This document shows positions 36,806 through 45,476 of a stretch of 64,000 nt of DNA, in pieces (position 1 is the first letter of the stretch; each line of letters opens with the position of its first letter). The translations under genes and the position numbers were made by a program. This stretch comes from Rhodopirellula bahusiensis. Lineage in GTDB: Bacteria > Planctomycetota > Planctomycetia > Pirellulales > Pirellulaceae. The stretch spans positions 186,001-250,000 of the forward strand of contig NZ_NIZW01000001.1 in assembly GCF_002727185.1 (NCBI RefSeq), given 5' to 3'. The notes below the pieces were generated by a model that had not been told where the DNA came from, made no database searches, and worked only from the letters and a program-made list of their open reading frames with translations.

Positions 36806-37666
36806 CTAGGCAGCAAGGTTTACATTCGGCACGGGCCGACGTTGATCGGCAGTGTCGGAACTCACTACCAATCGTGTCTCGTCGTCGAACAGACTTTTCA
36901 GAATGTCGGACGAACACTTCTGAATGCGCTGCATCGAGTCGGCGAACACTTCACTGTTGCCGTTGTGCAGGTGAATGTATTCGGCAGAGTGTTCCAAGCC
37001 CTCAACTCCCAACGCTTGGCAAACGATGTGTGCAACAGATTGTGCCTCAGTTTCTTTGACGGTGTTGGTCAAACGTTTCCGAGTTTCTTTGTCGGGATGC
37101 AGTATTTCGTGAGCGAGTTCGTGAACGAGAACTTCCAGGCGCATCGGCGGTTTCAATCCGGAAAGGACAGTGATCTTTTTCAGCGAAGAGAAACCCAAAG
37201 TCGAGCCATCGAGAACGCCATACTTCAATGCGATTCCTTTAGAAGCAATCAATCGCTCAACTGAATCAATCCAGCGTTCCACATCTCCAGCCGGTTCCGA
37301 GAACTCAGGCAATTCATCACCCTCGGTTTGGCTGAGATCGAACACGTGAACGACCCGAAAGCCGAAAACCTTCCGTTCATCGGCAGGCGAGTCTTTCTTT
37401 CTGACGGCCAGCGGCGCTGTGATTCCGATTCCCTTTTCGCCCTTCTTGACCGACCGTCCGATTGCTTTCCAACCGTGGAAGCCCAGCACTTTGGTTGCAT
37501 GCGGACATTGTTCCGCAATCAGTACGCAGTTGTTGAAACTGTATTTGTGAAATCGAGCCATCATTTTCATCACGTCTTTCAGACGGACAGTATGCCCCGC
37601 TGCCAGAGCGGTATTGAGCTGGTCGATTCCCGTTTGAACGAGCGTTTTTACTTCATCCTTTTTCAT
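36806..37666 (-). CDS. ArdC-like protein with zinc metallopeptidase motif
   Basis: A 286-residue protein resembling ArdC antirestriction/ssDNA-binding proteins. The N-terminal domain has MMARFHKYSFNNCVLIAEQC and GFHGWKAIGRSVKKGEKGI; the C-terminal domain has the metallopeptidase motif HELAHEILH, with a downstream ETEAQSVAHIVCQALG helix. On conjugative elements such proteins protect incoming DNA. The ATG at 37666 has GGAGAAG in front; upstream in-frame ATGs at 37681 and 37690 are also possible. Confidence 0.8.
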   Translation of the reverse strand: MKKDEVKTLVQTGIDQLNTALAAGHTVRLKDVMKMMARFHKYSFNNCVLIAEQCPHATKVLGFHGWKAIGRSVKKGEKGIGITAPLAVRKKDSPADERKVFGFRVVHVFDLSQTEGDELPEFSEPAGDVERWIDSVERLIASKGIALKYGVLDGSTLGFSSLKKITVLSGLKPPMRLEVLVHELAHEILHPDKETRKRLTNTVKETEAQSVAHIVCQALGVEGLEHSAEYIHLHNGNSEVFADSMQRIQKCSSDILKSLFDDETRLVVSSDTADQRRPVPNVNLAA

Positions 37667-37732
37667 TGTCTTCTTCTCCATTTGCTGCATCCGACTTTGC
37701 AGCGGTTAAATCTCTACACGGCCTGTCGGCGG

Positions 37733-37765
37733 CCACCTTGAACTCAACACAGCAAGTCAAGGTGG
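37733..37765. promoter_or_regulatory. Dyad upstream of ArdC-like gene
   Basis: CCACCTTGA and TCAAGGTGG, a 9-bp inverted repeat with a 15-base spacer, lie about 70 bases upstream of the ArdC-like start in the divergent gap. Operator-like; the binding protein is unknown. Confidence 0.35.
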
Positions 37766-37952
37766 AGTCTTTCGCGCAGCGAAAGCAGCAGAGAGGACCA
37801 GAGCGAAGCGGCGGGACGAACGGACCTTGATGCTGTGGCACAATCAGAAATGCAGCAGACAGGCCTCCTCCATCTCTCCAGCTACATAGATTCCGGTCGG
37901 AAGACGGTCTAAACTGTCGGCTTTCGATTCTTGAAACGGGGAGATACCGGAC

Positions 37953-40238
37953 ATGCTGCGAGTTGCTACGACGGCCATTTCGATATTGATGCTTACGGTT
38001 CCCTGCTGGTCGCAATCCAAGATCCCCCTGACCGAACCGACTAACCGTGCAATACCCACTAAAATCGCTACGGCGAATGTCTACTGCTTCTGCACAAAAG
38101 ATCAGTTCATTGCTTTCGTGCCGGCAGAGAACCAGTCATCGGTGCATCAGATCGTTGCTTCCCGCGGTGCCACGCCGAAGCCAATCGAGTTTCCAGGTGC
38201 CGTAAAGCTTCTGTCATGTTCTCCCGATGGACAGACAATGGCGGCACTTGTGGAAAACACAATCTATTTCGCGAAAAGGGATTCGCAGCAGGCAGATCAC
38301 GTCGCGGTGTCGATTTCACCAGAGCTTGAATCTCCCTCTGAGTTCAAGTGGAGTGCTGACTCGAAGGTTGTGTTCGCAGTACGACGTGGCCAGCCCGCGA
38401 TTATTACGAGAATTGTTTTGGATCAGTCTGAACCTGAGCAAAATTTTACGATTGGTAATCGAATTTACGACAGCTTCCCCAGCTTGAACGGCAAGTTGTT
38501 TATCACGTTTACCTCTGAAAACGTCGAAATTTGGCGCAAGGGGGTAAGCGACAACAAAATTGTCGAGGGCCGGTCATCAGTTGTATCCGGGTCAGCGGAT
38601 GGACGGTTCATCGCTTTCAGATCTGACCGCAAGCTTCAAGTTTGGACGCTTGATCCGCTTGGCAAGGGAGCAACGGTTGCAGCGGACGAAGCCAAGTTGA
38701 TCCGTTTCTCCGACAATGGCAAAAGACTGGTGGTCGCCGAAATTGACGACAAGGTGAAGTGTTACTCGGTGAGTGACGATGGCCAACTTTCGCTGAATCA
38801 GGAATACGACGCCACCTCTGGATGCGGCTGGCTTTCGGCGAGCGGAACGATAGGAGCATGTCTTAGTTACAGCGACTCATCGAGGTTGATGCGCGTGTTC
38901 AACTGTGAAGCTGATGCGGAGATTGAAGTTCCAGTTGTGACAAAGGGCTCGTTCTTTGGATATGATCAACCAATTTTCCCTGAGCAATATATGCTCTCGA
39001 AGAATGGCGTTTGGGGTTTGGTCGAGTGGCCAGAGGGACGTTTAGAGTTGTTCGACGTCCGCTCACAGCTTTCCGTCTGGGGGTGCCGCGTGCCCGAACT
39101 TGAACACGTATGGTTGGTGGACAACGGAGCGAAGCTTCTGACGATAGATAAGTTCGGGAGCCTCCAGATTCATGACACGACTATTGGGAGAGTCCGCCGG
39201 CACAACGTAATCGCAGAATCGGCGCCGCAGCCAAAACGAAGAATGGGCGACACACGATTTCGACTTCAGATGCTGCCCGATGGGAGGCACTGCGTTGTTT
39301 GGTGCGGAGCGTCGCGGCGTGAATTTATCATCATCGAACTAGCAACCCAAAAGATCGTCAGTCGGGTGAAGGCTTTGGACAACGGAAAAGGTGTCGTTCA
39401 AGCTTGGCGTCCCTCAGATGATGGTTCGATCATTTGCGTCATAAAAGATGACGTTGAATTGTTGCGGACCGGGTTTCAAACGAGGGGAACCGGACAATCC
39501 GATAACTACGGTCGCTTCCACATGGCAGTCAAGCCGTTCAGAGCGAAAAAATACACCCATAATATCTACGACACAAAGTCCGGACAAAAACTCCGAACGA
39601 TTCAGTGGGAATTTGTCGATCACGCCTCAGTTCGGAGTTGGGCACATGTTTCGCGAGATGGGAAACTGTGTGCGGCGGTAGCTCGTCAGTGGGACGGAGA
39701 CGGGATAGGTGTTGAAGTCCGGTCGACAGATACCGGCGAACAAGTGCACGCGATTTCAATGCGTGACAGGCGATTCTCCTTCGCCGAGTTCACCCGCGAC
39801 AACACTGGGATGTGGATTTTGACTAAGGATTCGTTGATGCGGCTCGACTTTGGTGCAAAGACACTCACACCGTTCCTCACGGACGAAGTAACCAACGACA
39901 AGCTCATAGAGCACGACCCGATGCGTCCGACGCCTTTGACGGATTCCAATTGGCAGACGTCAGAGTTCGCGTCGTTTGCTGAGTCTGACACAGGGTGGAT
40001 AGCGACAGGACATCGCAAAGGTTTTGTGAACATTTGGAGCGCAAAGGATCGGCAGCGGTATGCTTTCCTTCGTTGCGGAACAGAACTTGTCAGGGCATTG
40101 GCTTTCTCTGCTGACGGCAAGTATCTGATGTCATGGTGCGCAGACCGTAATAAGTTGCAGGTCACTGAGATGTCATCCATCCTACCGCCAGCCCCACCAG
40201 AACCGATGGCCGACCAAGAAGTGAACCTCGATTTCTAA
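37953..40238 (+). CDS. Secreted WD40-like beta-propeller protein
   Basis: A 761-residue protein with a signal peptide (LRVATTAISILMLTVPCWSQ). Repeated strands such as LLSCSPDGQTMAALVENTIY, SGSADGRFIAFRSDRKLQVW, IRFSDNGKRLVVAEIDDKVK and ALAFSADGKYLMSWCADRNK indicate one or two beta-propellers of the WD40 type. No enzymatic domain is visible. It is an isolated cargo gene between the ArdC-like and partition genes, divergent from the former and convergent with parB. Confidence 0.65.
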   Translation: MLRVATTAISILMLTVPCWSQSKIPLTEPTNRAIPTKIATANVYCFCTKDQFIAFVPAENQSSVHQIVASRGATPKPIEFPGAVKLLSCSPDGQTMAALVENTIYFAKRDSQQADHVAVSISPELESPSEFKWSADSKVVFAVRRGQPAIITRIVLDQSEPEQNFTIGNRIYDSFPSLNGKLFITFTSENVEIWRKGVSDNKIVEGRSSVVSGSADGRFIAFRSDRKLQVWTLDPLGKGATVAADEAKLIRFSDNGKRLVVAEIDDKVKCYSVSDDGQLSLNQEYDATSGCGWLSASGTIGACLSYSDSSRLMRVFNCEADAEIEVPVVTKGSFFGYDQPIFPEQYMLSKNGVWGLVEWPEGRLELFDVRSQLSVWGCRVPELEHVWLVDNGAKLLTIDKFGSLQIHDTTIGRVRRHNVIAESAPQPKRRMGDTRFRLQMLPDGRHCVVWCGASRREFIIIELATQKIVSRVKALDNGKGVVQAWRPSDDGSIICVIKDDVELLRTGFQTRGTGQSDNYGRFHMAVKPFRAKKYTHNIYDTKSGQKLRTIQWEFVDHASVRSWAHVSRDGKLCAAVARQWDGDGIGVEVRSTDTGEQVHAISMRDRRFSFAEFTRDNTGMWILTKDSLMRLDFGAKTLTPFLTDEVTNDKLIEHDPMRPTPLTDSNWQTSEFASFAESDTGWIATGHRKGFVNIWSAKDRQRYAFLRCGTELVRALAFSADGKYLMSWCADRNKLQVTEMSSILPPAPPEPMADQEVNLDF

Positions 40239-40259
40239 CGTAGCAGCAGGTGAATTGCG

Positions 40260-41168
40260 TTAGAACAACTTAATGTTGTTGCGGATTCGATGGCGGACAT
40301 CATCGAGTGCTTGGTTCAGTCCCAATTCGACCTCGTGATAGTTCATCTTGGTCGTAGCTGTCACGGTCACTTTGACGCCATTCTCCGCAGCAAAAACGAG
40401 ATGGATGCCGCTGCGAGCTTTGGACACCTTTTTTCCTCGGCGGATCTTGACCTGACGAACCGCTTTGGCGTGCGGCAGTTCGCCTGAAGCGGCCTTCGCT
40501 GCCAATTCAGATATGGAGCGATCGTTGTCGAGCTTACTTAATTCGTACGCGGACGACTTGGACAGAATTCCGCTTTCTACCTGAGACTGAAGTTCCTCGG
40601 GCAGATCGAGCAACGCAAGTGCGCGGCTGACGCGGGACGTAGAAAGATGTAGCGATTCGGCGACCTGCTTCCCGTTCCAATCGTTTAGGGTCATGAGTGA
40701 CTGGTACGCTCGGGCTTCTTCGATCGGTTTCAAGTCGCGTCTGTAAAGGTTTTCAACCAATTGTTGTTCACGGATTTCCGGCTCGGAAATTTCTCCTTCG
40801 ACGAAAAAGCAATTGACGTTCGGCAGTCCTGCAGCTTTCGTCGCACGCCATCGACGCTCACCTGAAATGACGATCCACTTTTCATTTGCTTCGTTCCATC
40901 GGACCCGAATCGGATGCAGTTGTCCGTGGGACCGGATGCTCGCGGCAAGCTTGGCAATATCTCTTTCATCAAACTCAGTTCGTGGCTGCTCGGGATCTGG
41001 AATCACTCGATCAACCTCGATTTTGCCGAATGTTCGCAGCGGCACGCGGCCAACATCTTTTGCCGAAGAAACCGGAGCGAGTTGCGTACGCCGCTCCGCC
41101 GGCCGAAGCCCCATTGATTCGTTAACGTTCAGTTTGACTTCTTCAAGTGCGTTTCGTGTGCTTCCCAT
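40260..41168 (-). CDS. parB: ParB-like partition protein
   Basis: A 302-residue ParB/Spo0J-type protein. The N-terminal nuclease/CTPase region has IPDPEQPRTEFDE, GQLHPIRVRW and the GERRWRATKAAGL (GxRRxRA) and ENLYRRDLKPIEEARAYQSL motifs; the central HTH is GKQVAESLHLSTSRVSRALAL. ParB would load onto centromere sites and work with ParA. It lies two bases downstream of parA in one operon. Candidate sites are the GATTGCAA palindromes listed here. Confidence 0.92.
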   Translation of the reverse strand: MGSTRNALEEVKLNVNESMGLRPAERRTQLAPVSSAKDVGRVPLRTFGKIEVDRVIPDPEQPRTEFDERDIAKLAASIRSHGQLHPIRVRWNEANEKWIVISGERRWRATKAAGLPNVNCFFVEGEISEPEIREQQLVENLYRRDLKPIEEARAYQSLMTLNDWNGKQVAESLHLSTSRVSRALALLDLPEELQSQVESGILSKSSAYELSKLDNDRSISELAAKAASGELPHAKAVRQVKIRRGKKVSKARSGIHLVFAAENGVKVTVTATTKMNYHEVELGLNQALDDVRHRIRNNIKLF

Positions 41169-41170
41169 AA

Positions 41171-41980
41171 CTATGCCACCTTGCGTGTTGATTCATTCGT
41201 ACCAATTCGGTCGAGAATCTCACGCGCCAAGCAATTAGTCAATTTTGCGGCCTTTGATTTGGAATCGTGGAACTGAACCGGGCATCGTCTGGTGAGAGCG
41301 ACTTTGAACGCCGATGCTTCCGGAATCACAGTCTCCATGACAGTTTCCCCATACATGTCGCGGAGTTTTTGCTCGTACATTCGATGAACTAATAGGCGGC
41401 AGTCTGAGCGAGTGACCAGATGTTTCAAGTCTTGGAGGTTCGGATTGAGTGACCGGACTTGCTCCACGCACTGATGCACAGCACGCAGACCTTGCGTTCC
41501 AAAGTCTTCCGGAGGAACCGGAATGAGAACCTGATCCGCAGCGACCATTGCAGTCCAACTGCATCGATACAGGTTCGGTGGGCAGTCAATCAGAACTATG
41601 TCGAAGCCAGATTGTTCGGCAACGAACTCGCGGATTGCGTACTGCAACATCCCAGTCTTCTCTGGCTCCGGTGCATTGAACGGAGCAAGCAATTGATTCG
41701 CTGGGCACAGCGTGATCCCCTCGAACTGGGTTGGACGCAGAATCTGGTCACGTTTAGCGAAGAACCTTGCTTCGTCGAACAACATCGCCAACGTCTGATC
41801 TGATTCCAAACTCTCAACGATTGACGAGCCGAGAAAGCCTTGGCTCAATGAACCTTGCGGGTCCATGTCGAGCAGCAAGACGTTCGCCCCCTGAGCCGCA
41901 AACGCTCCGGCTAAATGGAAACAAGTCGAGCTTTTGCCGCAGCCACCCTTCTGGTTGATTAAACAAAACGTTGTTGGCAT
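41171..41980 (-). CDS. parA: ParA-like partition ATPase
   Basis: A 269-residue deviant Walker ATPase. LINQKGGCGKSSTCFHLAGA is the P-loop, LLLDMDPQGSLSQGFLG and VLIDCPPNLYRCSWTAM follow. It segregates the plasmid-like element or, when integrated, may be maintained for its free form. The ATG at 41980 has a clear GGAGG; the open frame up to 42094 is not conserved. A perfect palindrome (41992-42012) lies just in front of the ribosome binding site, consistent with autoregulation. Confidence 0.92.
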   Translation of the reverse strand: MPTTFCLINQKGGCGKSSTCFHLAGAFAAQGANVLLLDMDPQGSLSQGFLGSSIVESLESDQTLAMLFDEARFFAKRDQILRPTQFEGITLCPANQLLAPFNAPEPEKTGMLQYAIREFVAEQSGFDIVLIDCPPNLYRCSWTAMVAADQVLIPVPPEDFGTQGLRAVHQCVEQVRSLNPNLQDLKHLVTRSDCRLLVHRMYEQKLRDMYGETVMETVIPEASAFKVALTRRCPVQFHDSKSKAAKLTNCLAREILDRIGTNESTRKVA

Positions 41981-41991
41981 GTTCCTCCAAT

Positions 41992-42012
41992 AAGATTGCA
42001 ACTTGCAATCTT
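41992..42012. promoter_or_regulatory. Palindrome 1 of the GATTGCAA type (parA/rep gap)
   Basis: AAGATTGCAA, a central C, and TTGCAATCTT: 10 bp per arm, perfect. It lies 11 bases upstream of the parA start and in the gap shared with the divergent rep gene. Related sites are at 43718-43732 and 44649-44665. Confidence 0.6.
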
Positions 42013-42163
42013 GGGCAAGTGACTGAGATCGCTGGTCGAATGGTCGCAAAGCAGTGGGCTGGTCGTCAAGCAATTTCGTCATCGACCGAAACACGCAGAC
42101 GCAATGGTTTGTTTTGTCACACTCCCCGGCTTCATGCTACGAAGCGGATGGGAGTTGGATTGC

Positions 42164-43426
42164 ATGGCGAAACCAAAACGAAATGTGGCGAAAAGCCAGA
42201 CAGGAATCGGTCAACTGAGTTTGGTGGAACACTCCCTGTGTCCGCTCGACCGCCAAGCGTCGCTTTCTGAAAACCTCGTTCATCAAGTCGAATACCGATA
42301 CAGCGATGCAAATCGAAAACGACAAACGGCACGTGCAAGAATATTTTGCCCGCTCGGATTGTCGGCAAGTGATGAACTCTACCTATGGGGTTTGCTGGCC
42401 CTGACGCTCTCGCTACAAGACGATCGCAGTGATTTGGTAGCAACACCCCACTGGTGCCTCCGACAGCTTGGTGTCGTCGACACGCGTTCGGCCCGTGGTG
42501 GCGAGCAATACCGGCTTTTCCGCGACGCGATCCGACGGCTATCTGTCACGAGCTACCTTTGCGATGCGTTCTACGACCCGATCAAGGCTGAACATCGAGA
42601 AGTTAGCTTTCATTTCTTCAGCTACGACCTTCCGAGCGGTTCGTCCCATCGAGCTTGGCGATTCAACTGGGATCGAACTTTTTACGATCTGGCGAAGCAT
42701 GGAGCAAGTCAACTTCGGTTCGACTTGGAACTGTATCGCAGCCTTGATCCAGCGTCGCGGCGGTTGTTCTTATTCGTTTCAAAGATTTTTCATCGGAGAA
42801 GTTCGCTTCCGTCCTTCGATCTTCGATACGTTGCAGTCGAGCTGATGGGTTTCTCGCCGACTGTCACGCTCCGTGACCTTCGCATAAAAGTCATTCGGTG
42901 TCTGAAGAAGTTGGATGCGTGCAACGTTGTCAGGGATGCAGAAATCTCACGAGTGTCGAAAGGCAAATATCTCCTTTCGGCAAATCGCGGCGTCTATTTT
43001 GACCAAAGAGCGGAGGACAAAGCATCAATGAAGAAGTTGCAGCCAATTATCGAGACACTCATCGGCCTGGGATTCGAGACCGGTGCGGCCTATTCGCTTT
43101 CGAGAAAGTACCCTGCTCGTTTGCTAGAGGAATGGGCGGACATCACCCAAGCCGCGTCGGAACGGTTTGGGAGACCGTTCTTCAAGAAGTCGCCAATGGC
43201 GTTTTTCGTTGACTCTGTCAGCAAGGCGTCGAAAGGTCAGCGGACGGCTCCCGATTGGTGGCACGAAGTCAGACGCGAGGAGCAGAATCAGGCTGAGCTA
43301 TCAAACAACAGTCAGAAGTTATTCGCCGACCTTCGTGCCGAACTATTCGGCGATTCTCCGGCCAAGCAGTCTCAGCAGGACGTTTCGGTCGAAACAGCCG
43401 CAGACATTCTCAAGAGTTTTAACTAG
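42164..43426 (+). CDS. Plasmid-type replication initiator (RepA/RPA-like)
   Basis: A 420-residue protein resembling the replication initiator protein A family: GIGQLSLVEHSLCPLD, RKRQTARARIFCPLGLSASD with ELYLWGLLALTL, winged-helix segments (LLFVSKIFHRRSSLPSFDLR) and a basic C-terminal part. It should open the origin next to it and recruit host helicase. The ATG at 42164 (MAKPKRN) has GGAG upstream; ATGs at 42134 or 42104 are possible. It is divergent from parA. Confidence 0.75.
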   Translation: MAKPKRNVAKSQTGIGQLSLVEHSLCPLDRQASLSENLVHQVEYRYSDANRKRQTARARIFCPLGLSASDELYLWGLLALTLSLQDDRSDLVATPHWCLRQLGVVDTRSARGGEQYRLFRDAIRRLSVTSYLCDAFYDPIKAEHREVSFHFFSYDLPSGSSHRAWRFNWDRTFYDLAKHGASQLRFDLELYRSLDPASRRLFLFVSKIFHRRSSLPSFDLRYVAVELMGFSPTVTLRDLRIKVIRCLKKLDACNVVRDAEISRVSKGKYLLSANRGVYFDQRAEDKASMKKLQPIIETLIGLGFETGAAYSLSRKYPARLLEEWADITQAASERFGRPFFKKSPMAFFVDSVSKASKGQRTAPDWWHEVRREEQNQAELSNNSQKLFADLRAELFGDSPAKQSQQDVSVETAADILKSFN

Positions 43427-43593
43427 CTCAACTCCACACCCAAGCAGCAGATATCTCAATAAGCAATCCTTTGATTAGAACAGTAGATCTTTGTACAAGT
43501 ACTTTGGAGAATCGTTTCAGCCGGCGATGATTCCGGCATTTCCTCAATCATGTCAGGCAAGTAGCGAAAGCAGCGTCGACCGACTGAACAAGA

Positions 43594-43688
43594 TTCTGCG
43601 ACGCCAACTACACGTCGGCGCCACGAAAACGCGATGCAGACTACACGCAGTCTTGCTCCGCCGTTGCGACGCGAACTACACGTTAGGC
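43594..43688 (+). other. Weak attC-like site
   Basis: The stretch ends CACGTTAGGC, which matches the 3' core GTTRRRY of integron attC sites. A partly complementary GCCAAC lies at 43603. Between them CGTCGGCG can pair with CGCCGTTGCGACG, and AACTACACG occurs twice plus once with a change. The 5' core lacks the T of GCCTAAC, so the call is weak. Confidence 0.25.
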
Positions 43689-43694
43689 AACGAG

Positions 43695-44266
43695 CTATCC
43701 ACAGGTGTCGAACCCAAATTGCAAGTTGCAATCGTCACAGAGCTACGACTGAAAGTCGCTTTCCGAGCAACGCTGACTTCGGCTTTTGGTAGGCCTGATT
43801 CGCTGGACGCGAACGCTTGTAGATCGAAACACTCGCCTCCGACCACGTTTCGGCTTCACCAAGCCGAAAATTTGCAATCGTCTCTGGGTACGGTATTGAA
43901 ATTCCATTGGTTGGAAATCGGATTTCCACCATTGCTGTAAAGGACGTCAAACGCATTGCTGCGAGTGACCCGCAATTTCGGTTCGCGAGTGGTGATACGC
44001 ATGACAAACATCAGTAGGCAATCGCACCCGGTAAACTTGAATTCACCATTCAGGCTAAGGGAACAGAGTTAACCTCCTGTTACGCGGTTGGCCCGTAGAG
44101 CTGGATGCATCGAGAGGTGCTTGTCCAGTTCGACGGAGGCTTCGTCGAGTAATCCGGTTTTGTCCGCTGGCTTCGTATGCCAGTGATTTCAATTCCGAGT
44201 AATCCGACGATTCGATCCGATGCAAATCGGTCCCGCGAGGACACTGCCAGCGTCAATTGACGCTGG
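43695..44266. other. Candidate replication origin (oriV)
   Basis: A gene-free region downstream of rep. It holds a near-consensus DnaA box CTATCCACA (43695-43703), the palindrome ATTGCAA-G-TTGCAAT (43718-43732), a half site TTGCAATC (43872-43879), the 11-base direct repeat CGAGTAATCCG at 44146 and 44196, and the perfect 20-bp palindrome CCAGCGTCAATTGACGCTGG (44247-44266). The clustering, beside an initiator gene, suggests the origin. Confidence 0.45.
44247..44266. repeat. Perfect 20-bp palindrome in putative origin
   Basis: CCAGCGTCAA followed directly by its own reverse complement. It is a possible binding site for a dimeric protein, or a cruciform, about 90 bases before candidate structured RNA 2. 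Confidence 0.6.
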
Positions 44267-44352
44267 TGGAGAGATGCCTTGGGCGGGGGCGATGCGGAAG
44301 AACCTTGAGGCGTTCTCGTAGAACGCATTGAGGCCGCTATTTTTCAAAACAG

Positions 44353-45120
44353 GTGAGGTACTTTCTGATGAAGAGATTCATGAGAAGAGAGGTGCGTAAT
44401 CCTGTGCAGGGGATTCGAGGTCATCGACCTCGCTCAACCTGCCCGGCGTGGGGAGTTTCGAGTCTGGCGACAGACCGAACCGCAGGCGACTTACTGCGGC
44501 GATCGTTGGCAAATCCAACGACGGCGAATAGCTCAACTACGAAAGGCCCGCGAGGGCTTGCCGGTAAACTTTGCGGAAGACGCTGCCGAGCAGCGAACGA
44601 CTTTGGTTGGTGGGTAAGAGGGGGCTTCTACGTTCGCCCCTCAGAAATGATTGCAACTTGCAATCGAAACTATGCCGGTTCTGGCGAACTGGACATACAG
44701 CCAAATTCCCTCCCGGTCACACGGGATAGCGACGTGATCCGCAAGGTGAAGAGAATAGCTAACGCAGGAAGCTCTATGGCAGCCGGACGGTTACCGGTGC
44801 TTGGCAGTGGTTCGCTGAGTGATTCAAACGCCGTAGAGTGGGAGTGTGGTCTGATTAGAAGTCGAGAAGCCAGTCGGCGGGAGCTTTCTGTGCGACTTGA
44901 GCGATGGCTGTGCAAGGCAGTGCAGTCTCGTTGGCGTGATCGGGTGGTGCCGAGAACTTTGCCACGACGAAAGGACTGACGGGCAGCTTATGCGATTGGT
45001 GTTTGGCACTCGTACGGGAGCAGTCGCAATTGCGATTTGCTTCTGTGCGATGCCGGCACTTCGCTGAAATCTGCTGATGAATTTGTGTTGTCGACTGAAA
45101 CGATTTCAGCCGGCTTTTCT
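44353..45120 (+). ncRNA. Candidate large structured RNA 2
   Basis: A second hairpin-dense, gene-poor region: 44416-44432 (7 bp), 44462-44475 (GCGA loop), 44481-44498, 44504-44520 (6 bp), 44546-44557 (GCGA loop), 44581-44595 (6 bp), 44621-44640, 44671-44697 (11 bp with one G-U) and 45063-45110 (9 bp, followed by CGGCTTTTCT). GNRA-type loops favour the plus strand. A 208-codon open frame covers part of it but shows no family and conflicts with the helices. It lies upstream of the gene at 45477 on the same strand. Confidence 0.45.
44649..44665. promoter_or_regulatory. Palindrome 3 of the GATTGCAA type
   Basis: GATTGCAA, central C, TTGCAATC: perfect 8-bp arms, the same core as the palindrome in the parA/rep gap. 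It lies inside the structured region at 44353-45120. Confidence 0.55.
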
Positions 45121-45406
45121 TGGAAGGACGCAAGCGGTCACACAAGATCTGTGCGGGAGCACTGGTGTTTTGTGGCGATGACTTTACGGCAGTACCGGGA
45201 GTGCGTCTGCATTCCAGTGGTTCTGTCGGAAGGTTGTTTGTGTGAAGGGTTGTATGCATTGGCGTGGCACAATACATGAATGTAGTGCTGCGGCGGCGTT
45301 CGATTCTGCAACGGTGTTTCTGCTCTCTGTGCTTCGACCTGACTGGTTTCTGCGCAGAACAGACGCCTGAGCATGCATGCGAGTGTTTTTTGAATGAAAC
45401 GGCTTC

Positions 45407-45445
45407 TGGAACCTGTGCCGACAAACAAACAGGTTCCAATTTTTG
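45407..45445 (+). terminator. Terminator/attenuator before the 45477 gene
   Basis: TGGAACCTGT pairs with ACAGGTTCCA (10 bp, 12-base loop) and is followed by ATTTTTGG. It ends about 30 bases before the ATG of the next gene, so it either ends the transcript of the structured region or works as an attenuator. Confidence 0.6.
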
Positions 45446-45476
45446 GCTTGCAAGCAATTTGGAGCAGGGACGCTCA

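Noticed and set aside
43491-43940. A 149-codon open frame downstream of rep
   Set aside because: It overlaps the attC-like and origin-like sites and has no family features.
44390-44660. GTGCG-like start and hairpin series as a group II intron
   Set aside because: No domain V-like helix, no reverse transcriptase gene and no 3' end consensus were found.
44353-44979. A 208-codon open frame across the second structured region
   Set aside because: It shows no family features or a clear ribosome binding site and runs through strong hairpins; kept as non-coding RNA.
45063-45110. CTGATGA ... GAAAC inside a 9-bp hairpin looks like a hammerhead ribozyme core
   Set aside because: No stem II can form between CTGATGA and GAAA, and there is no stem I with an NUH cleavage site.
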